A stretch of 64,000 nt of DNA from CAVZOY01 sp963777095 (GTDB lineage Bacteria > Actinomycetota > Actinomycetes > Mycobacteriales > Geodermatophilaceae), in assembly GCA_963777095.1 (NCBI GenBank), contig CAVZOY010000001.1:186001-250000 (forward strand), given 5' to 3'. Shown in pieces: positions 9,302 to 19,852 of the stretch (position 1 is the stretch's first letter; each line of letters begins with the position of its first letter). Both the position numbers and the translations under genes were made by a program. The notes beneath the pieces were generated by a model. The model was not told the DNA's origin and searched no databases. It saw only the letters and a program-made list of their open reading frames with translations.

Positions 9302-10874
9302 TCAGTCCGAGAAGGTCTCGATCGAGGCGCCCATCTCGACCAGCCGCTCGTAGAGGTGCTCGTAGCCGCGGGCGATGATGTCGACGTTGCGCAGCACCGA
9401 CGTCCCCTTGGCCGCGAGCATGGCCAGCAGGATGCACACGGCCGGGCGCAGCGCGGGCGGGCAGACCACCTCGGCGCTGGACCAGCGGGTCGGGCCGTCG
9501 ACCAGCACCCGGTGCGGGTCGAGCAGCCGGACGTCGGCGCCGAGCCGGGTCAGGTCGGACAGGTGGATCGCCCGGTTGTCGTAGACCCAGTCGTGGATGA
9601 GCGTCGAGCCCTGTGCCGAGGCGGCGATGACCGCGAAGAACGGCAGGTTGTCGATGTTCAGGCCCGGGAACGGCATCGGGTGGATCTTGTCGATCGGCGC
9701 CCGCAGCTCCGACGGCGAGATGGTGATGTCGGCCAGCCGGGTGTGCCCGTTGTCGGCCAGGTACTCGGCCGAGAGCGAGTAGCGCAGGCCCATCTCGGCG
9801 AGCACGGCCAGCTCGATCTCCAGGAACTCCACGGGCGCCCGCTGCACGGTCAGCTCCGAGCCGGTCACGATGCCCGCGGTCAGCAGGCTCATGGCCTCGA
9901 CCGGGTCCTCGCTGATCGTGTAGTCGACGTCGGCATCGAGGACGGGCCGGCCGCGGACCACGAGCGTCGTCGTCCCGAAGCCGTCGATCTCCACCCCGAG
10001 CAGCCGCAGGTACAGGCAGAGGTCCTGGACCATGTAGTTGGAGCTGGCGTTGCGGATGGTCGTGGTGCCGTCGGTGCGGGCGGCGGCCAGCAGCGCGTTC
10101 TCGGTGACGGTGTCCCCGCGCTCGGTCAGCACGATCGTCCGGTCGCCGGACGTCGATGCACCGACCGTCGCCGCGTACTCGCCGGCGCGCGCCTCGACCT
10201 GCAGGCCGAAGGGGCGCAGCGCGATCATGTGCGGCTGCACGGTGCGGGTGCCGAGATCGCAACCTCCGGCGTAGGGCAGCGCGAAGGTGCGGGACCGGTG
10301 CAGCAGCGGGCCGAGGAACATGATGATGCTGCGCGTGCGGCGGGCGGCGTCGGCGTCGATGCCCGCCAGGTCCAGCTGGTCCGGCGCCTGGAGGGTCAGA
10401 TCGCGGCCGGTCGCGTCCCACGTCGCGTCGACGCCGATCGAGCGCAGCACGTCGAGGATGCGGTCGACCTCCACGATCCGGGCCACGTTGCGCAGCGTCG
10501 TCCGGCCGCGGTTGAGCAGGGACGCGCACAGCAGCGCGACGGCCGCGTTCTTGGAGGACTTGACCGTCACGCTGCCCCGGAGCGGCCGCCCGCCGACCAC
10601 GCGCAGGTGGGTCGGGCCCGCGGGGCCCACGCTGATCAGCTCGCTGTCCAGAGCCGCCGACAGCCGGCCGAGCAGCTCCAGGGTGAGGTTCTGCCCGCCC
10701 TGCTCGATGCGGGCGATGGCGCTCTGGCTGGTGCCCAGCCGGTCGGCGAGCTGCTTCTGGGTCAGAGCCGCGGTGGCGCCGGGCGTCGCGGACCAGCATG
10801 CCGATGCGCTGCATGGGCGAGGTCTCGGAGGACCGGAGGCCGGCGGTCTCGGGGGAAGCGTCAGTGACCGTCAC
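9302..10874 (-). CDS. murA: HTH-MurA fusion: XRE domain + UDP-GlcNAc enolpyruvyl transferase (frameshifted)
   Basis: MurA transfers enolpyruvate from PEP to UDP-GlcNAc, the first committed step of peptidoglycan synthesis. The catalytic core (from about 10630 down to 9302) retains the loop cysteine in PYAGGCDLGTRTVQPH, the residue hit by fosfomycin, and ends with the usual GYEHLYERLVEMGA helix. In front lies a complete XRE-type helix-turn-helix (LTQKQLADRLGTSQSAIARI then EQGGQNLTLELLGRLSAALD). Near 10766 one extra base breaks the frame inside the HTH (after MLVRDARRHRG). Fused HTH-MurA proteins are known in actinobacteria. The start is uncertain (GTG 10874 or TTG 10883); a perfect palindrome sits just upstream. 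Confidence 0.88.
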
Positions 10875-10884
10875 GGCGGACAAG

Positions 10885-10904
10885 GTATCTCACAACAGAG
10901 ATAC
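10885..10904. promoter_or_regulatory. Palindromic operator upstream of HTH-MurA gene
   Basis: GTATCTC-acaaca-GAGATAC is a perfect 7-6-7 inverted repeat ending 10 bases before the GTG at 10874. On the minus strand GAGATAC could also serve as a -10 element, leaving almost no leader. A natural candidate ligand is the protein's own XRE domain (inference). Confidence 0.6.
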
Positions 10905-10918
10905 GCAGCGGCCACTGC

Positions 10919-11452
10919 TCAGCCGAAGACGCTACGTGCCTCCGCGGCGACCGTGGAGGTCAGCACCGGCTCCCAGGCCCCGGTGAGTCGGCGGAAGTAG
11001 GCGCCGTACCGCTCGAGGAAACCCGGTGCGTGCTCGGCGACGTCGATCTCGTTGACCAGGCTCAGGTCGGCCAGGTCGCGTACCTGGTCGGCGTCGAGCG
11101 TCTCGGCACCGCCGGTGTGCCGGTCCCAGGTCCGCCCGGTCGTCGCGAGGTCCGGCCACGTGCGGTCGCGGTCGCACGCCCCGTAGCGGTGGACGAGCGC
11201 CTCGGAGTCCGCGCCGATCAGCGCGGCCAGCAGCGGCCGCTCGTGCGGCTCGAGCAGCCGGACGTCGAAGCCGTCGGTGCCGTAGACCGCGTGCGCGCGC
11301 CCGGCGAGCTGCACGTGCCGGGACAGCCCGAGGTCGGCCAGCCGTCGCTCGACCCGGCGCAGGTGGCCGTCGAGCGTGCCGCCCGGGTGCTCGATGCCGG
11401 CGGCGCCGCGCTCGGCGAGCAGCGCGTCGAGGTCGGCGGTCGGAATGCTCAC
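10919..11452 (-). CDS. DUF6817-like protein (HD-domain-like)
   Basis: The 177-residue protein has EHPGGTLDGHLRRVERRLAD, AGRAHAVYGTDGF and LSLVNEIDVAEHAP segments. These His/Asp-rich helices resemble small metal-dependent HD-type hydrolase folds, and the pattern fits what I recall of DUF6817. No substrate can be assigned. It starts with GTG at 11452 and stands just upstream of the HTH-MurA palindrome, in the same direction as that gene but with its own end at 10919. Confidence 0.55.
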   Translation of the reverse strand: MSIPTADLDALLAERGAAGIEHPGGTLDGHLRRVERRLADLGLSRHVQLAGRAHAVYGTDGFDVRLLEPHERPLLAALIGADSEALVHRYGACDRDRTWPDLATTGRTWDRHTGGAETLDADQVRDLADLSLVNEIDVAEHAPGFLERYGAYFRRLTGAWEPVLTSTVAAEARSVFG

Positions 11453-11526
11453 GCCGGGACGCTACCCACGGCGCCGTCGGCCACCTCCCTGGCGGGTCGC
11501 GGGAGCCGTTCGCCAGACTCGGCGGC

Positions 11527-12274
11527 ATGGACGTACTGGTCACCGGCGGTACCGGCCGGCTCGGACGGCGCCTCGCGGACCCGCTGCAGGCGGCCGGCCA
11601 CCGGGTGAAGCTCATGTCCCGGCGCGGCACCGGCCCCGGAGGGATCCGCGGCGACCTCGCCAGCGGCCGCGACCTGCACCAGGCCCTGGCCGGTGCCGAG
11701 GTGGTCGTGCACGCCGCGACCGACCCGCGGGGGGACTACTGGCAGACCGACGTCGCCGGCACCCGACGGCTCGTGCAGGCGGTCGACCGTGACCGGCTGC
11801 AGCACCTGGTCTACGTCTCGATCGTCGGCGTCGACCGGATCCCGTACGGCTACTACCGGGCCAAGTTCGCCGCCGAGCAGGTGCTGCTGGCGTCCGGCCT
11901 GCCGGTCACGCTCCTGCGGATCACCCAGTTCCACGACTCCGTCGACGACCTCCTGCAGACCGCGCGGCGCGGACCCGTCCTGCCGGTGCCGATGGGCTGG
12001 CGCGCCCGCCCGGTCGACGTCGGGGAGGCCGCCGCCTACGTCAGCTCGGTCGCCTCCGGCCCGCCGTCCCGGGACGATCGTCGAGTACGGCGGCCCGGAG
12101 GAGCTCGCGGCCGCGGACATGGCGCGCGCGTGGGCCGCGGCCCGCGAGCCGGGCGTGCGGGTGGTGGCCACGCCGCTGCCCGGCCGGCTGAGCACCGCGT
12201 TCCGCGACGGCGCGGCGCTGCCCTCCGGCGGCGCCCGGGGACGTCGCACGTACGGCGAGCACCTGCGCGGCTGA
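11527..12274 (+). CDS. NAD(P)-binding NmrA/SDR-like protein (frameshifted)
   Basis: The N-terminus MDVLVTGGTGRLGRRLADPL holds the Rossmann dinucleotide-binding glycines. The middle has HLVYVSIVGVDRIPYGYYRAK, with the Tyr/Lys arrangement of extended SDRs such as NmrA-type reductases. An extra C near 12069 (gtcccgggacg) breaks the frame; the second frame continues with TIVEYGGPEELAAADMARAW and ends at 12274. Repaired length is about 249 residues. The substrate is unknown. The next gene begins 5 bases later. Confidence 0.75.
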
Positions 12275-12279
12275 CGCCG

Positions 12280-12907
12280 GTGACCGGAGCCAGGACGATC
12301 GATCTGCGGCGGGAGCTGCGCGACTGCTACTCGGCGGGGCGCAGCCCGGCGCTGGTGCAGGTCCCGGAGCTCTCCTTCCTCATGGTGGACGGGCACGGTG
12401 ACCCCGACACGTCGGCGTCCTACGCGGAGGCCGTCCGGGCCCTGTACGCGACGGCCTACGCGGTGCGCTTCGCGCTCAAGCGCGGGCCCCAGGCGATCGA
12501 CGCGCCGGTGATGCCCCTGGAGGGGCTGTGGTGGGCGCCGGACATGTCGGCCTTCACGGCGGGGGACAGGGCCGCCTGGAACTGGACGATGATGATCGCG
12601 CTGCCCGACGTGGTCGGCGCGGACGTGGTGGACGGCCGCCCGCGCGACCGCCGTGCGCAAGGTCGGGCCGGACGCGGCGAACCGGGTGCGCCGGGAGAGC
12701 TACGCCGAGGGCTCGGCCGCGCAGGTCCTGCACGTCGGGCCGTACCGCACCGAGGGACCGACGATCCGCGCGCTGCACGAGTTCATCGCGGCGCAGGGTT
12801 CGGTGTTGACCGGTAGGCACCACGAGATCTACCTGTCCGATCCCCGGCGGGCCGCTCCGGAGAAGCTCCGCACGATCCTGCGGCAGCCGGCGGCGCCGGG
12901 CGCGTGA
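12280..12907 (+). CDS. GyrI-like small-molecule-binding protein (frameshifted)
   Basis: The first part (FLMVDGHGDPDTSASYAEAV, then LEGLWWAPDM) and the second part (AQVLHVGPYRTEGPTIRALH) match the GyrI-like/SOUL small-molecule-binding fold, where a central Glu or His reads hydrophobic ligands. An extra base near 12640 splits the frame before VRKVGPDAANRVRRESYAEG. Repaired length is about 208 residues. No DNA-binding domain is attached, so it is a stand-alone binding protein. Start GTG 12280, directly after the SDR gene. Confidence 0.75.
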
Positions 12908-12995
12908 CCGCGTCGGTCCTGCCAGCTTCCGCGCCACTCCGGACGACGTCCGGAAACCGCCGGAAAGCGTCGTACCCGCTGCCTACTGTGCCGGT

Positions 12996-13940
12996 GTGAC
13001 CCTCTCCGCCCCGCCGGCTCCGGCGATCCGCAGCCGCCCTCCGGTCCTGCCGTTCCTCGCCGTCGGGTTCACCCTGCTGGCCTGGGCGTCGGCCTTCGTG
13101 GCGATCCGCGGGGTGGGGGAGGAGATCTCGCCCGGCGCGCTGGCCCTGGGCCGGCTCCTCGTCGGCACGCTCGTGCTCGGCCTGCTCCTCCTGCCGCGGG
13201 GGTGGGTCCGGCCGACACCGCGCCAGTGGGCGCTGCTCGCCGCCTGCGGGGTCGGCTGGTTCGGCATCTACAACGTGGCCCTCAACGCGGCCGAGCAGAC
13301 CCTCGACGCCGGTACGACGGCGATGCTGGTCAACATCGGGCCGATCCTCATCGCCGTCCTGGCCGGGCTGCTGCTCGGCGAGGGCTTTCCGCGGCGGCTG
13401 CTCGGCGGCATCGCGATCGCCTTCGCCGGCGTGGTGATCATCGGCCTGGCCACGCGCAGCGCGACCGCCGAGCTCACCGGGGTGCTGCTGTGCGTCCTGG
13501 CGGCCGCCACCTACGCCCTGGGCGTCGTCGCGCAGAAGCCGGTGCTCCGCGGCCTCCCGCCGCTGCAGGTCACGTTCACCGCGTGCGCGATCGGCGCGAT
13601 CGTGTGCCTGCCGTGGGCCGGGGCCCTGGTCACCGACCTCGGGACGGCGTCCGGCGGCTCCCTGGCCGGCATGGTCTATCTCGGCGTCGTGCCCACCGCG
13701 CTGGCGTTCAGCACGTGGGCGTACTCGCTGGCCCGGATGGACGCCGGCACGCTCGGGGTCACGACCTACGTGGTGCCGCCGCTGGTCATCCTGCTCGGCT
13801 GGCTGCTGCTCGACGAGGTGCCGCCGGCGCTCGCCGTCGTCGGGGGTGCCGTCTGCCTGGCCGGGGTGGGCTTCGCGCGCAGCCGGACCCGGCCTCGGCG
13901 TCCGGTGCCCGTGCCGCAGGAGGCCGGACCGGCGGTCTGA
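12996..13940 (+). CDS. EamA-family (DMT) permease
   Basis: This 314-residue integral membrane protein has about ten hydrophobic segments arranged as two EamA repeats (first from LPFLAVGFTLLAWASAFVAI, second from LTGVLLCVLAAATYALGVVA). Such drug/metabolite transporters export small metabolites, but the substrate is not evident. The GTG at 12996 is the first reasonable start. The C-terminal tail is Arg/Pro-rich and probably cytoplasmic. Confidence 0.85.
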   Translation: MTLSAPPAPAIRSRPPVLPFLAVGFTLLAWASAFVAIRGVGEEISPGALALGRLLVGTLVLGLLLLPRGWVRPTPRQWALLAACGVGWFGIYNVALNAAEQTLDAGTTAMLVNIGPILIAVLAGLLLGEGFPRRLLGGIAIAFAGVVIIGLATRSATAELTGVLLCVLAAATYALGVVAQKPVLRGLPPLQVTFTACAIGAIVCLPWAGALVTDLGTASGGSLAGMVYLGVVPTALAFSTWAYSLARMDAGTLGVTTYVVPPLVILLGWLLLDEVPPALAVVGGAVCLAGVGFARSRTRPRRPVPVPQEAGPAV

Positions 13941-13953
13941 GCCGGGCGGCAGG

Positions 13954-14738
13954 TCAGTCGCGGCGGCTCGACGGCGCCCAGGGGTCCTCGTCGGCGCCGC
14001 TGTCGTCCCGGGAGTCGCCGCGGTCGGTGGCGTAGCGCTCGAGCGCGGCGTCCCGCTCGGCCGCCCGCGCCGCGGCCTCGGCCCGTCGGTCATCGCGCTC
14101 CCGGGCGCGGAGTTCGCGCCGGCTCGGTCCGGCGGGGGCTCTGCCGACGGGTCCGTGCCGCCGCGCCACAGCGCCACCCCGGCGACGGCCAGCGCGAGCG
14201 GCAGCGGGTAGACGGCGGCCCGCTCCATGCCGCCCTCGCCGACGAATCGGCTGACTCCGGCCACGAAGAACAGCGACGCCGCGGACGCCACGACACCGAG
14301 CACCGCGACGAGCGAGCCGAGCCGCTCCGAGCGCGGCCGCAGCGCGTGCGCCAGGGCCAGCAGCCCGAGCGAGCTGCCGGCCAGGTACACCCCGGCGCCC
14401 ACCGAGTGCACGGTGCCGTCGGCGTCCAGGGGCACGACCCCGACGACGACCACCCCGAGCGCGGCGACGAGCAGCAGCGCCGTGGCCAGGCGGCCCGCGC
14501 CCCGGGGGAGCGCCCGCCGCAGCAGCAGCGCCCCGGTCGCGATCAGCACGCCCTGCAGCACGAACGAGGCGTTCATCAGCCCCGCCGCCGGAGAGTACGA
14601 GGCTCCCAGGGCGCTGATGACGTCGTCCGACCGCGAGTAGCCGCCGCCGAAGCGCAGCTGGGCGATCGTCTCGGCGACGAAGAACTGCAGGGTCAGCAGC
14701 CAGGCGAGACCGCCCCAGCGCAGGCGCTTGTCGAGCAT
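13954..14738 (-). CDS. DUF998 membrane protein (probable frameshift)
   Basis: From ATG 14738 the protein (MLDKRLRWGGLAWLLTLQFF) has six or so membrane helices and the GGGYSRSDDVISALG segment typical of DUF998 proteins. Its frame then runs on without a stop far past the expected end. Changing frame near 14130 gives a short charged tail (RRELRARERDDRRAEAAARA) and a stop at 13954, for about 261 residues. The break is therefore inferred from both the missing stop and the sensible tail in the other frame. Function unknown. Confidence 0.65.
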
Positions 14739-14800
14739 GCGCCGATCGTCCCAGCCGGCGGCCGGCCGGGGCGCAGGCGCGCGCGGGCCGGCGCCCGACG

Positions 14801-14998
14801 TCACTCGGCGGCGGCGTGCTCCTCGGCGCCGCCGGGCGCCGCGTCGTCCGAGCCGACGGCCTGGCGCTCCTGCTCGGTGCGGTGCTCGAGCGCCTCGTCG
14901 TTCGGCCGCGGCGAGGCCTTGCCGTGCTCGTGCCGGTCGCGCGGAGCGGACTCCTCGGGGGTGATCACGTCGTCCAGGGTCGGTTCGGGATCGGTCAT
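14801..14998 (-). CDS. Small acidic hypothetical protein
   Basis: A 65-residue hydrophilic, acidic protein beginning MTDPEPTLDDVITPEESAPR, without membrane or secretion signals. Composition (Asp, Glu, Ala, Pro) suggests an unfolded protein. I do not recognise the family. Codon third positions are GC-rich and the start context is ordinary, so it may be real, but the short length keeps confidence moderate. Confidence 0.45.
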   Translation of the reverse strand: MTDPEPTLDDVITPEESAPRDRHEHGKASPRPNDEALEHRTEQERQAVGSDDAAPGGAEEHAAAE

Positions 14999-15046
14999 GC
15001 CCCGATCCTTGGCCCGCGGCGCGGCGCCGCCAAACGCCGGTCGGTG

Positions 15047-15337
15047 TCAGCGCTGCTGCAGCCGGTCGGCCGGCAGCCACGTCTCCACGAGCACCGGGCC
15101 GTGCGGCCCCACCACCGTGTAGGCCACCCGCCCGTGCCAGCCCCCGGCCTGCTGCCGCCACTCGACCAGCAGCCCCGGCCAGGTGCCCGGCCACTCCGGG
15201 GGATCGGTGACCCAGCAGTGGCGGCCGGGCTCGCCGCTGCGCCGCCCCGGGGACGCGGGCTCCGCCGGGACGGACGGGCCGACGCCCGACTGCGCCGCCC
15301 GCTCGCCGAGCGACGGACGCGAGCGCCCCGTTCTCAT
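15047..15337 (-). CDS. Hypothetical Trp-rich protein
   Basis: About 96 residues from ATG 15337; the frame is open further upstream, so the start is unsure. The C-terminal half (HCWVTDPPEWPGTWPGLLVE, then GWHGRVAYTVVGPHGPVLVE) looks like a small beta-rich domain with regularly spaced tryptophans. I do not recognise it. No neighbour suggests a role. Confidence 0.5.
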   Translation of the reverse strand: MRTGRSRPSLGERAAQSGVGPSVPAEPASPGRRSGEPGRHCWVTDPPEWPGTWPGLLVEWRQQAGGWHGRVAYTVVGPHGPVLVETWLPADRLQQR

Positions 15338-15563
15338 CCCTCCGGCCACCTCGCGCAGTGTGGCATCCGCATCGAACAGGCGTTCGATCGGCTCGCCCCC
15401 CGCGGCGTGCCGCGACACAGACACACCGTCCGTCACGGAAACGGCCAGACCAATTTCCCTCCGCCTCTTCTCGGTCACGAGCCGGTCACCTAACGTCGAG
15501 GGCGCCGTCACTCGACGCATTCAGGATGTCTTCGTCCCACCTCCCGTCCGGAAGGACCGATCT

Positions 15564-17878
15564 GTGCTCGTACGCCCTGGTAGCGGTCGCGGGATAGCGC
15601 GTCGCGCTGCCCTCGGCACCGTCGCCGCCTCCGTCGCCGTCGTGGGTCTGCCCACGACGGCCCAGGCCGCCGCTCCCACCACGCCGTTCATCTCCGAGAT
15701 CCACTACGACAACGCCGGCACCGACGCCGGCGAGTTCGTCGAGGTCACGTTCCCCGGTGATTCCAGCGTCGACCGGTTGGGCCGTCGACCTCTACAACGG
15801 CTCCAACGGGGCGCCGTTACGACACCGAGCCCGCTGGTTCCCGACGCGGAGGGGATCGCCGCCGTCTCGTACGACGGCACCCTGCAGAACGGTTCGCCCG
15901 ACGGTGTGGCGCTGATCGACCCCGCCGGGGCCGTGGCCGAGTTCCTCTCCTACGAGGGCGAGATGACGGCGACCGGCGTCGACGGCGATCGGCGAGGACG
16001 AGCACCGACATCGGCGTCAGCCAGTCCGGGAGCGAGCCGGCCGGCCTGACCCTGTCCCGGCGGTACAACACCGAGACCGAGGAGCTGCAATGGTTCGGCC
16101 CGGCGGCCGGCAGCAAGGGTGCTGCGAACCCCACCTACACGCCTGAGCCCGTGACGCCGTGCGACACCGCGCCCACGCACGAGATCGGCGCCGTCCAGGG
16201 GGACGGCGCGTCACACTCCGTTCGCCGGCCAGCAGGTCGCCGTGCGCGGCGTCGTGGTCGCTGACGTGCCGGGCCTGGGTGGCTTCTACCTGCAGGACGC
16301 CGACGGTGACGGCACGCGGCCACCTCGGACGGCATCTTCGTCGAGTCGCCCATCGCGGTGGGCCTCGGCGACGCCGTGGCCGTCGAGGGCGGCGCGCGCG
16401 AGAACTTCGCGCAGACCCAGATCACCTCGCGCGAAGACGTCGAGGTCTGCGCCGACGGCACCGAGACGGACCTGCCGGCTCCGGCGGCTCTGGCCCTACC
16501 TGCCACCGACGCCCAGCGCGAGCCGCTCGAGGGCATGCTCGTTGCGCCGGCGGACACGCTCACCGTCAGCGAGGTCTTCGACCTGACGTCCTTCGGTGAG
16601 CTGACGCTCTCCGAAGACGGCCTGCTCGTGCAGCCGACCGAGCTCGCCCGTCCCGGCAGCCCCGAGGCGGCCGCCGTCGCCGCGGGGAACACGCTGCGCC
16701 GGATCGTCCTGGACGACGGGCTCAGCGCGCGGGTCAGCACGACCACGCGTCCGTACCTGTCACCCACGACGCCGGTGCGGGTCGGCGACGAGCTGACCTT
16801 CACATCGGAGCTCGTCCTGGGCTACGGCTTCAGCCAGTGGCGGCTGCAGCCTGCCGACGGCACCGCCGCGGGCACGTTCGCGGCGCAGAACACCCGCCCG
16901 GCCGCGCCGGACGAGGTGAACGGTGACGTCCAGGTCGGCGCATTCAACGTGCTGAATTACTTCCTGACCTTGGAAGGCGACGGTGGACGTGGCGCCGAGA
17001 CGGCCGAGGCGTTCGAGCGTCAGGCGGCCAAGATCGTCACCGCGATCACCGCACTCGATGCCGACGTCGTCACGCTGATGGAGATCGAGGACACCGACTC
17101 CACGGGGTACACCCCGGGCAACGCGGACACGGCCCTCGCGGACCTGGTCGGCCGGCTGAACGTGGCCGCCGGCGCGGCTGTGTGGCAGTACGTCCCACTG
17201 CCGAAGGAGCTCTACGCGGTCGACCGCGACGTCATCCGCAACGGCATCATCTACCGCAGCGACGTCGTGCAGGCGCTGGGCAAGCCCGCGGGTCTCGTCG
17301 ACGAAACCGTGTGGTCGAACGCCCGCGAGCCGATCGCCCAGCTGTTCAAGCAGCGCGGCGGCGAGGGCGAGGGCGACCGCTTCCTCGTCGTGGCCAACCA
17401 CTTCAAGTCCAAGAGCCCGGGGGCCGCGACCGGCGACAACGTCGACACCGGTGACGGTCAGGGGCAATGGAACGGTGACCGCGTGCGGCAGGCGGCCTCG
17501 CTGGCGAGCTTCGTTGCCGGGCTGAGCCGCAAGGCGGACGAGAGCGACGTCCTGCTCATGGGTGACTTCAACGCCTACACCCAGGAGGACCCGATCGAGC
17601 GTCTGCGCACGGCGGGGTACTCGGACCTGGGCACCCTCTTCGACGAGGGCCGCTACAGCTACGTCTTCGACGACATGTCCGGCTCTCTCGATCACGCTCT
17701 GGCCACGGCCACGCTGACCGACAAGGTCACCGGGGTGGCGCACTGGAACATCAACTCGGTCGAGTCGTTCGCCTACCAGTACGTGGGTGACCCTGCCCTG
17801 TACGCACCGCACCAGTACCGGTCCAGCGACCACGACCCGGTCGTGCTCGGCCTGGACCTGGACGAGTTCCTCCGCTGA
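15564..17878 (+). CDS. Secreted ExeM/NucH-type nuclease with lamin-tail domain (multiple frameshifts)
   Basis: Start GTG 15564 follows GAAGGA (15551-15556). A twin-arginine-like basic start and hydrophobic stretch end at AQAAAP, a signal peptide. Next comes a lamin-tail-like domain (PFISEIHYDNAGTDAGEFVE), an OB-like region (AVRGVVVADVPGLGGFYLQD) and a C-terminal endonuclease/exonuclease/phosphatase domain with LNYFLTLEGDGGRGA, DVVTLMEIED, LMGDFNAYTQEDP and SSDHDPVVLGLD motifs holding the catalytic Glu, Asp, Asn and His. The family degrades extracellular DNA. Roughly seven frame changes fall at about 15777, 15817, 15833, 15985, 16000, 16206 and 16318; the part from 16358 onward is intact. It is either a decaying gene or a badly read stretch. 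Confidence 0.75.
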
Positions 17879-17900
17879 CCCACCGCACCCCCTGACCGCG

Positions 17901-17934
17901 CCGGCGCGGGCACCCCTCGGGGTGTCCGCGCCGG
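17901..17934. terminator. Hairpin between exeM-like gene and malQ
   Basis: CCGGCGCGG (17901-17909) pairs with CCGCGCCGG (17926-17934), and CACCCC (17911-17916) with GGGGTG (17919-17924). It lies between convergent stops at 17878 and 17957 and is a probable two-way terminator. Confidence 0.75.
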
Positions 17935-17956
17935 TCGCGTTCGGGCGCCCGCCCCG

Positions 17957-19784
17957 TCAGCCGCGGACGGCGCTGTCCAGCGTTGCCGCCACCGTGCGCA
18001 GCAGCGGGTGCGCGGGCAGGTCCTCGACGAGCACCGGCAGCGGCAGCGACCAGTTCGGCCGCTGCGTCGTGCCGGGCATGTTGGGCCGGCGCTCCTCGCC
18101 GACGGCGTCGTCCAGCGTCGCCGACAGCAGCAGGGACGGGGCACGGCCGAGCAGCTCGTGCGCGCGCTGGACCGCGGTCGCGGGCTTCGCGTTCTTGCGG
18201 ACGCCCGTCAGCTTGGCCAGCAGGGCGGCGCGCCCGCGCTGGAGGTCGGCGTCCGGACCGGTCTCGTTCGTCCGCTGGTCCTCGAGGTCCGACCCGGTCC
18301 AGAGCCCGGCGACCGTCGGGAGGTCGTGCGTGCTGATCGCCGCCATGGCCTCGGCCGGCCACTCCTGCGGGGCGTCGTCCTCGAACCACAGCAGCCGGTA
18401 GGACAGGATCCCGTGCGCCGCGAGCGCCTCGCGCACGCCGTCCTCGACGGTGCCGAGGTCCTCGCCGACGACGACCGCCTGCGCGCGGGAGCTCTCGAGG
18501 GCGACGATGTCGAGCAGGTCCTCGGCGGGGTACCGGACGTACGCGCCGTCGGCGGCGCTGCCGTCGGACGGCACCCACCACAGCCGGAACAGTCCCATGA
18601 CGTGGTCGATCCGCAGGCCGCCGGCGCCGGCCATCGTGGCCCGGATGGACTCGACGAAGGGCTCGTAGTCCGCCGCGCGCAGCCGCCACGGCACCAGCGG
18701 CGGGGATCCCCAGTTCTGGCCCTGGACGTTGAACGCGTCCGGCGGGGCTCCGACGTCCACCCCGGAGGCGAGCACGTCCTGCCAGGCCCAGGCGTCGGCG
18801 CCACCACCGGCGACGCCGATCGGCAGGTCCTGGAGAACGGTCATCCCCTCGGCGGCGGCGTCGAGCTGCAGGCTGGTCGCCCACTGCAGCCACGCGTGGA
18901 AGGCCACCTCGCGCTTCGTTCGCCTCGGCGAAGGCGCGGACGGCGTCGCCGCGCGGGTCGCGGAGCTCCTCCGGCCAGGTGTGCCAGTCGGGGCCGTGCG
19001 CGTCGGCGAGGGCGCACCACGTCGCCCAGTCCTGCAGCGGCCTGCCCTGGAACCACCACCAGTCGCGGAAGTCCTGGCGCTCGCCGGCCGCGTCGAACAC
19101 CCGGCGGAGGACGGCGCGCTTGTGCGCCCAGATCGCGTCGCGGTCGATCAGCTCGCCGTCGGAGAGGGCCCGGCCTTCGGCGTCGGACAGATCGAGTCCC
19201 TCGGCGCCGGGCACCTCCTCGACGCGCAGGTACACCGGGTTGCGGAAGCGCCGGGTGGCCGGCAGGTACGGGCTGGCCTCCTGCCCCGGCGTGGGGGCGA
19301 CGGCGTGCAGCGGATTGATCAGGACGAAGCCGGCGCCCTGCGCCTGCGCCATCTCGCGGATCGCGCGCAGATCGGCCAGGTCGCCGATGCCGCGGCTGCC
19401 CCGGCTGCGGGCGGCGTAGAGCTGCACCGCCCAGCCCCACGCGCGGTCCTCGGGCAGCCAGCAGCGGCCGGGGGAGACGATCAGCCGCCGCTCGGGGCCG
19501 TGCTCGGGGCGCAGCCGGTGGTAGCCGAGCGGGAAGTCGGCGGGGATCTCGCCGTCGATCCGCCGGGTCTCGCCGTCCTCGCACAGCACCTCGGCGGCGT
19601 CGATCTCCAGCGCGTCGCCGGGCCGGGCGACGATCGGGGCGCGGTCCTCGAGGTCGGCGGGCGGGCGGCCGATCACCTCCCGGAGCCGTTCGATGGTCTC
19701 CTCCGGGACCTCGTGCTCCTCGTCGAAGGCGTCCAGCCAGGAGGCGTCGATGCCCCATTCGTCCGTGGTCGGGGTGCGGGTCAC
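17957..19784 (-). CDS. malQ: 4-alpha-glucanotransferase (amylomaltase, frameshifted)
   Basis: MalQ moves glucan chains between alpha-1,4-glucans in maltodextrin and glycogen metabolism (GH77). Seen motifs include RSRGSRGIGDLADL near the N-terminal part of the barrel, GLRIDHVMGLFRLWW with the nucleophile Asp, AVVVGEDLGTVEDGV with the acid Glu, and ISTHDLPTVAGLWTG. An extra A near 18912 breaks the frame at EANE/REVAFHAWLQW. Repaired length is about 609 residues; a short N-terminal region precedes the barrel. The GTG at 19784 has AGGA about 10 bases upstream. Other alpha-glucan genes lie at 20.5-23.2 kb on the other strand. Confidence 0.88.
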
Positions 19785-19852
19785 GCCGCGATCCTCATCG
19801 CCCCGGCGGATCCCCGCAGCACCGGGCACGCCCGGTGGGCGACGATGACGGC

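Noticed and set aside
12783..15194. An 803-codon open frame on the minus strand across the EamA, DUF998 and hypothetical genes
   Set aside because: Most of it is antisense to the clear EamA gene and has low-complexity translation; only the part from 14738 to about 14130 is a real gene (DUF998).
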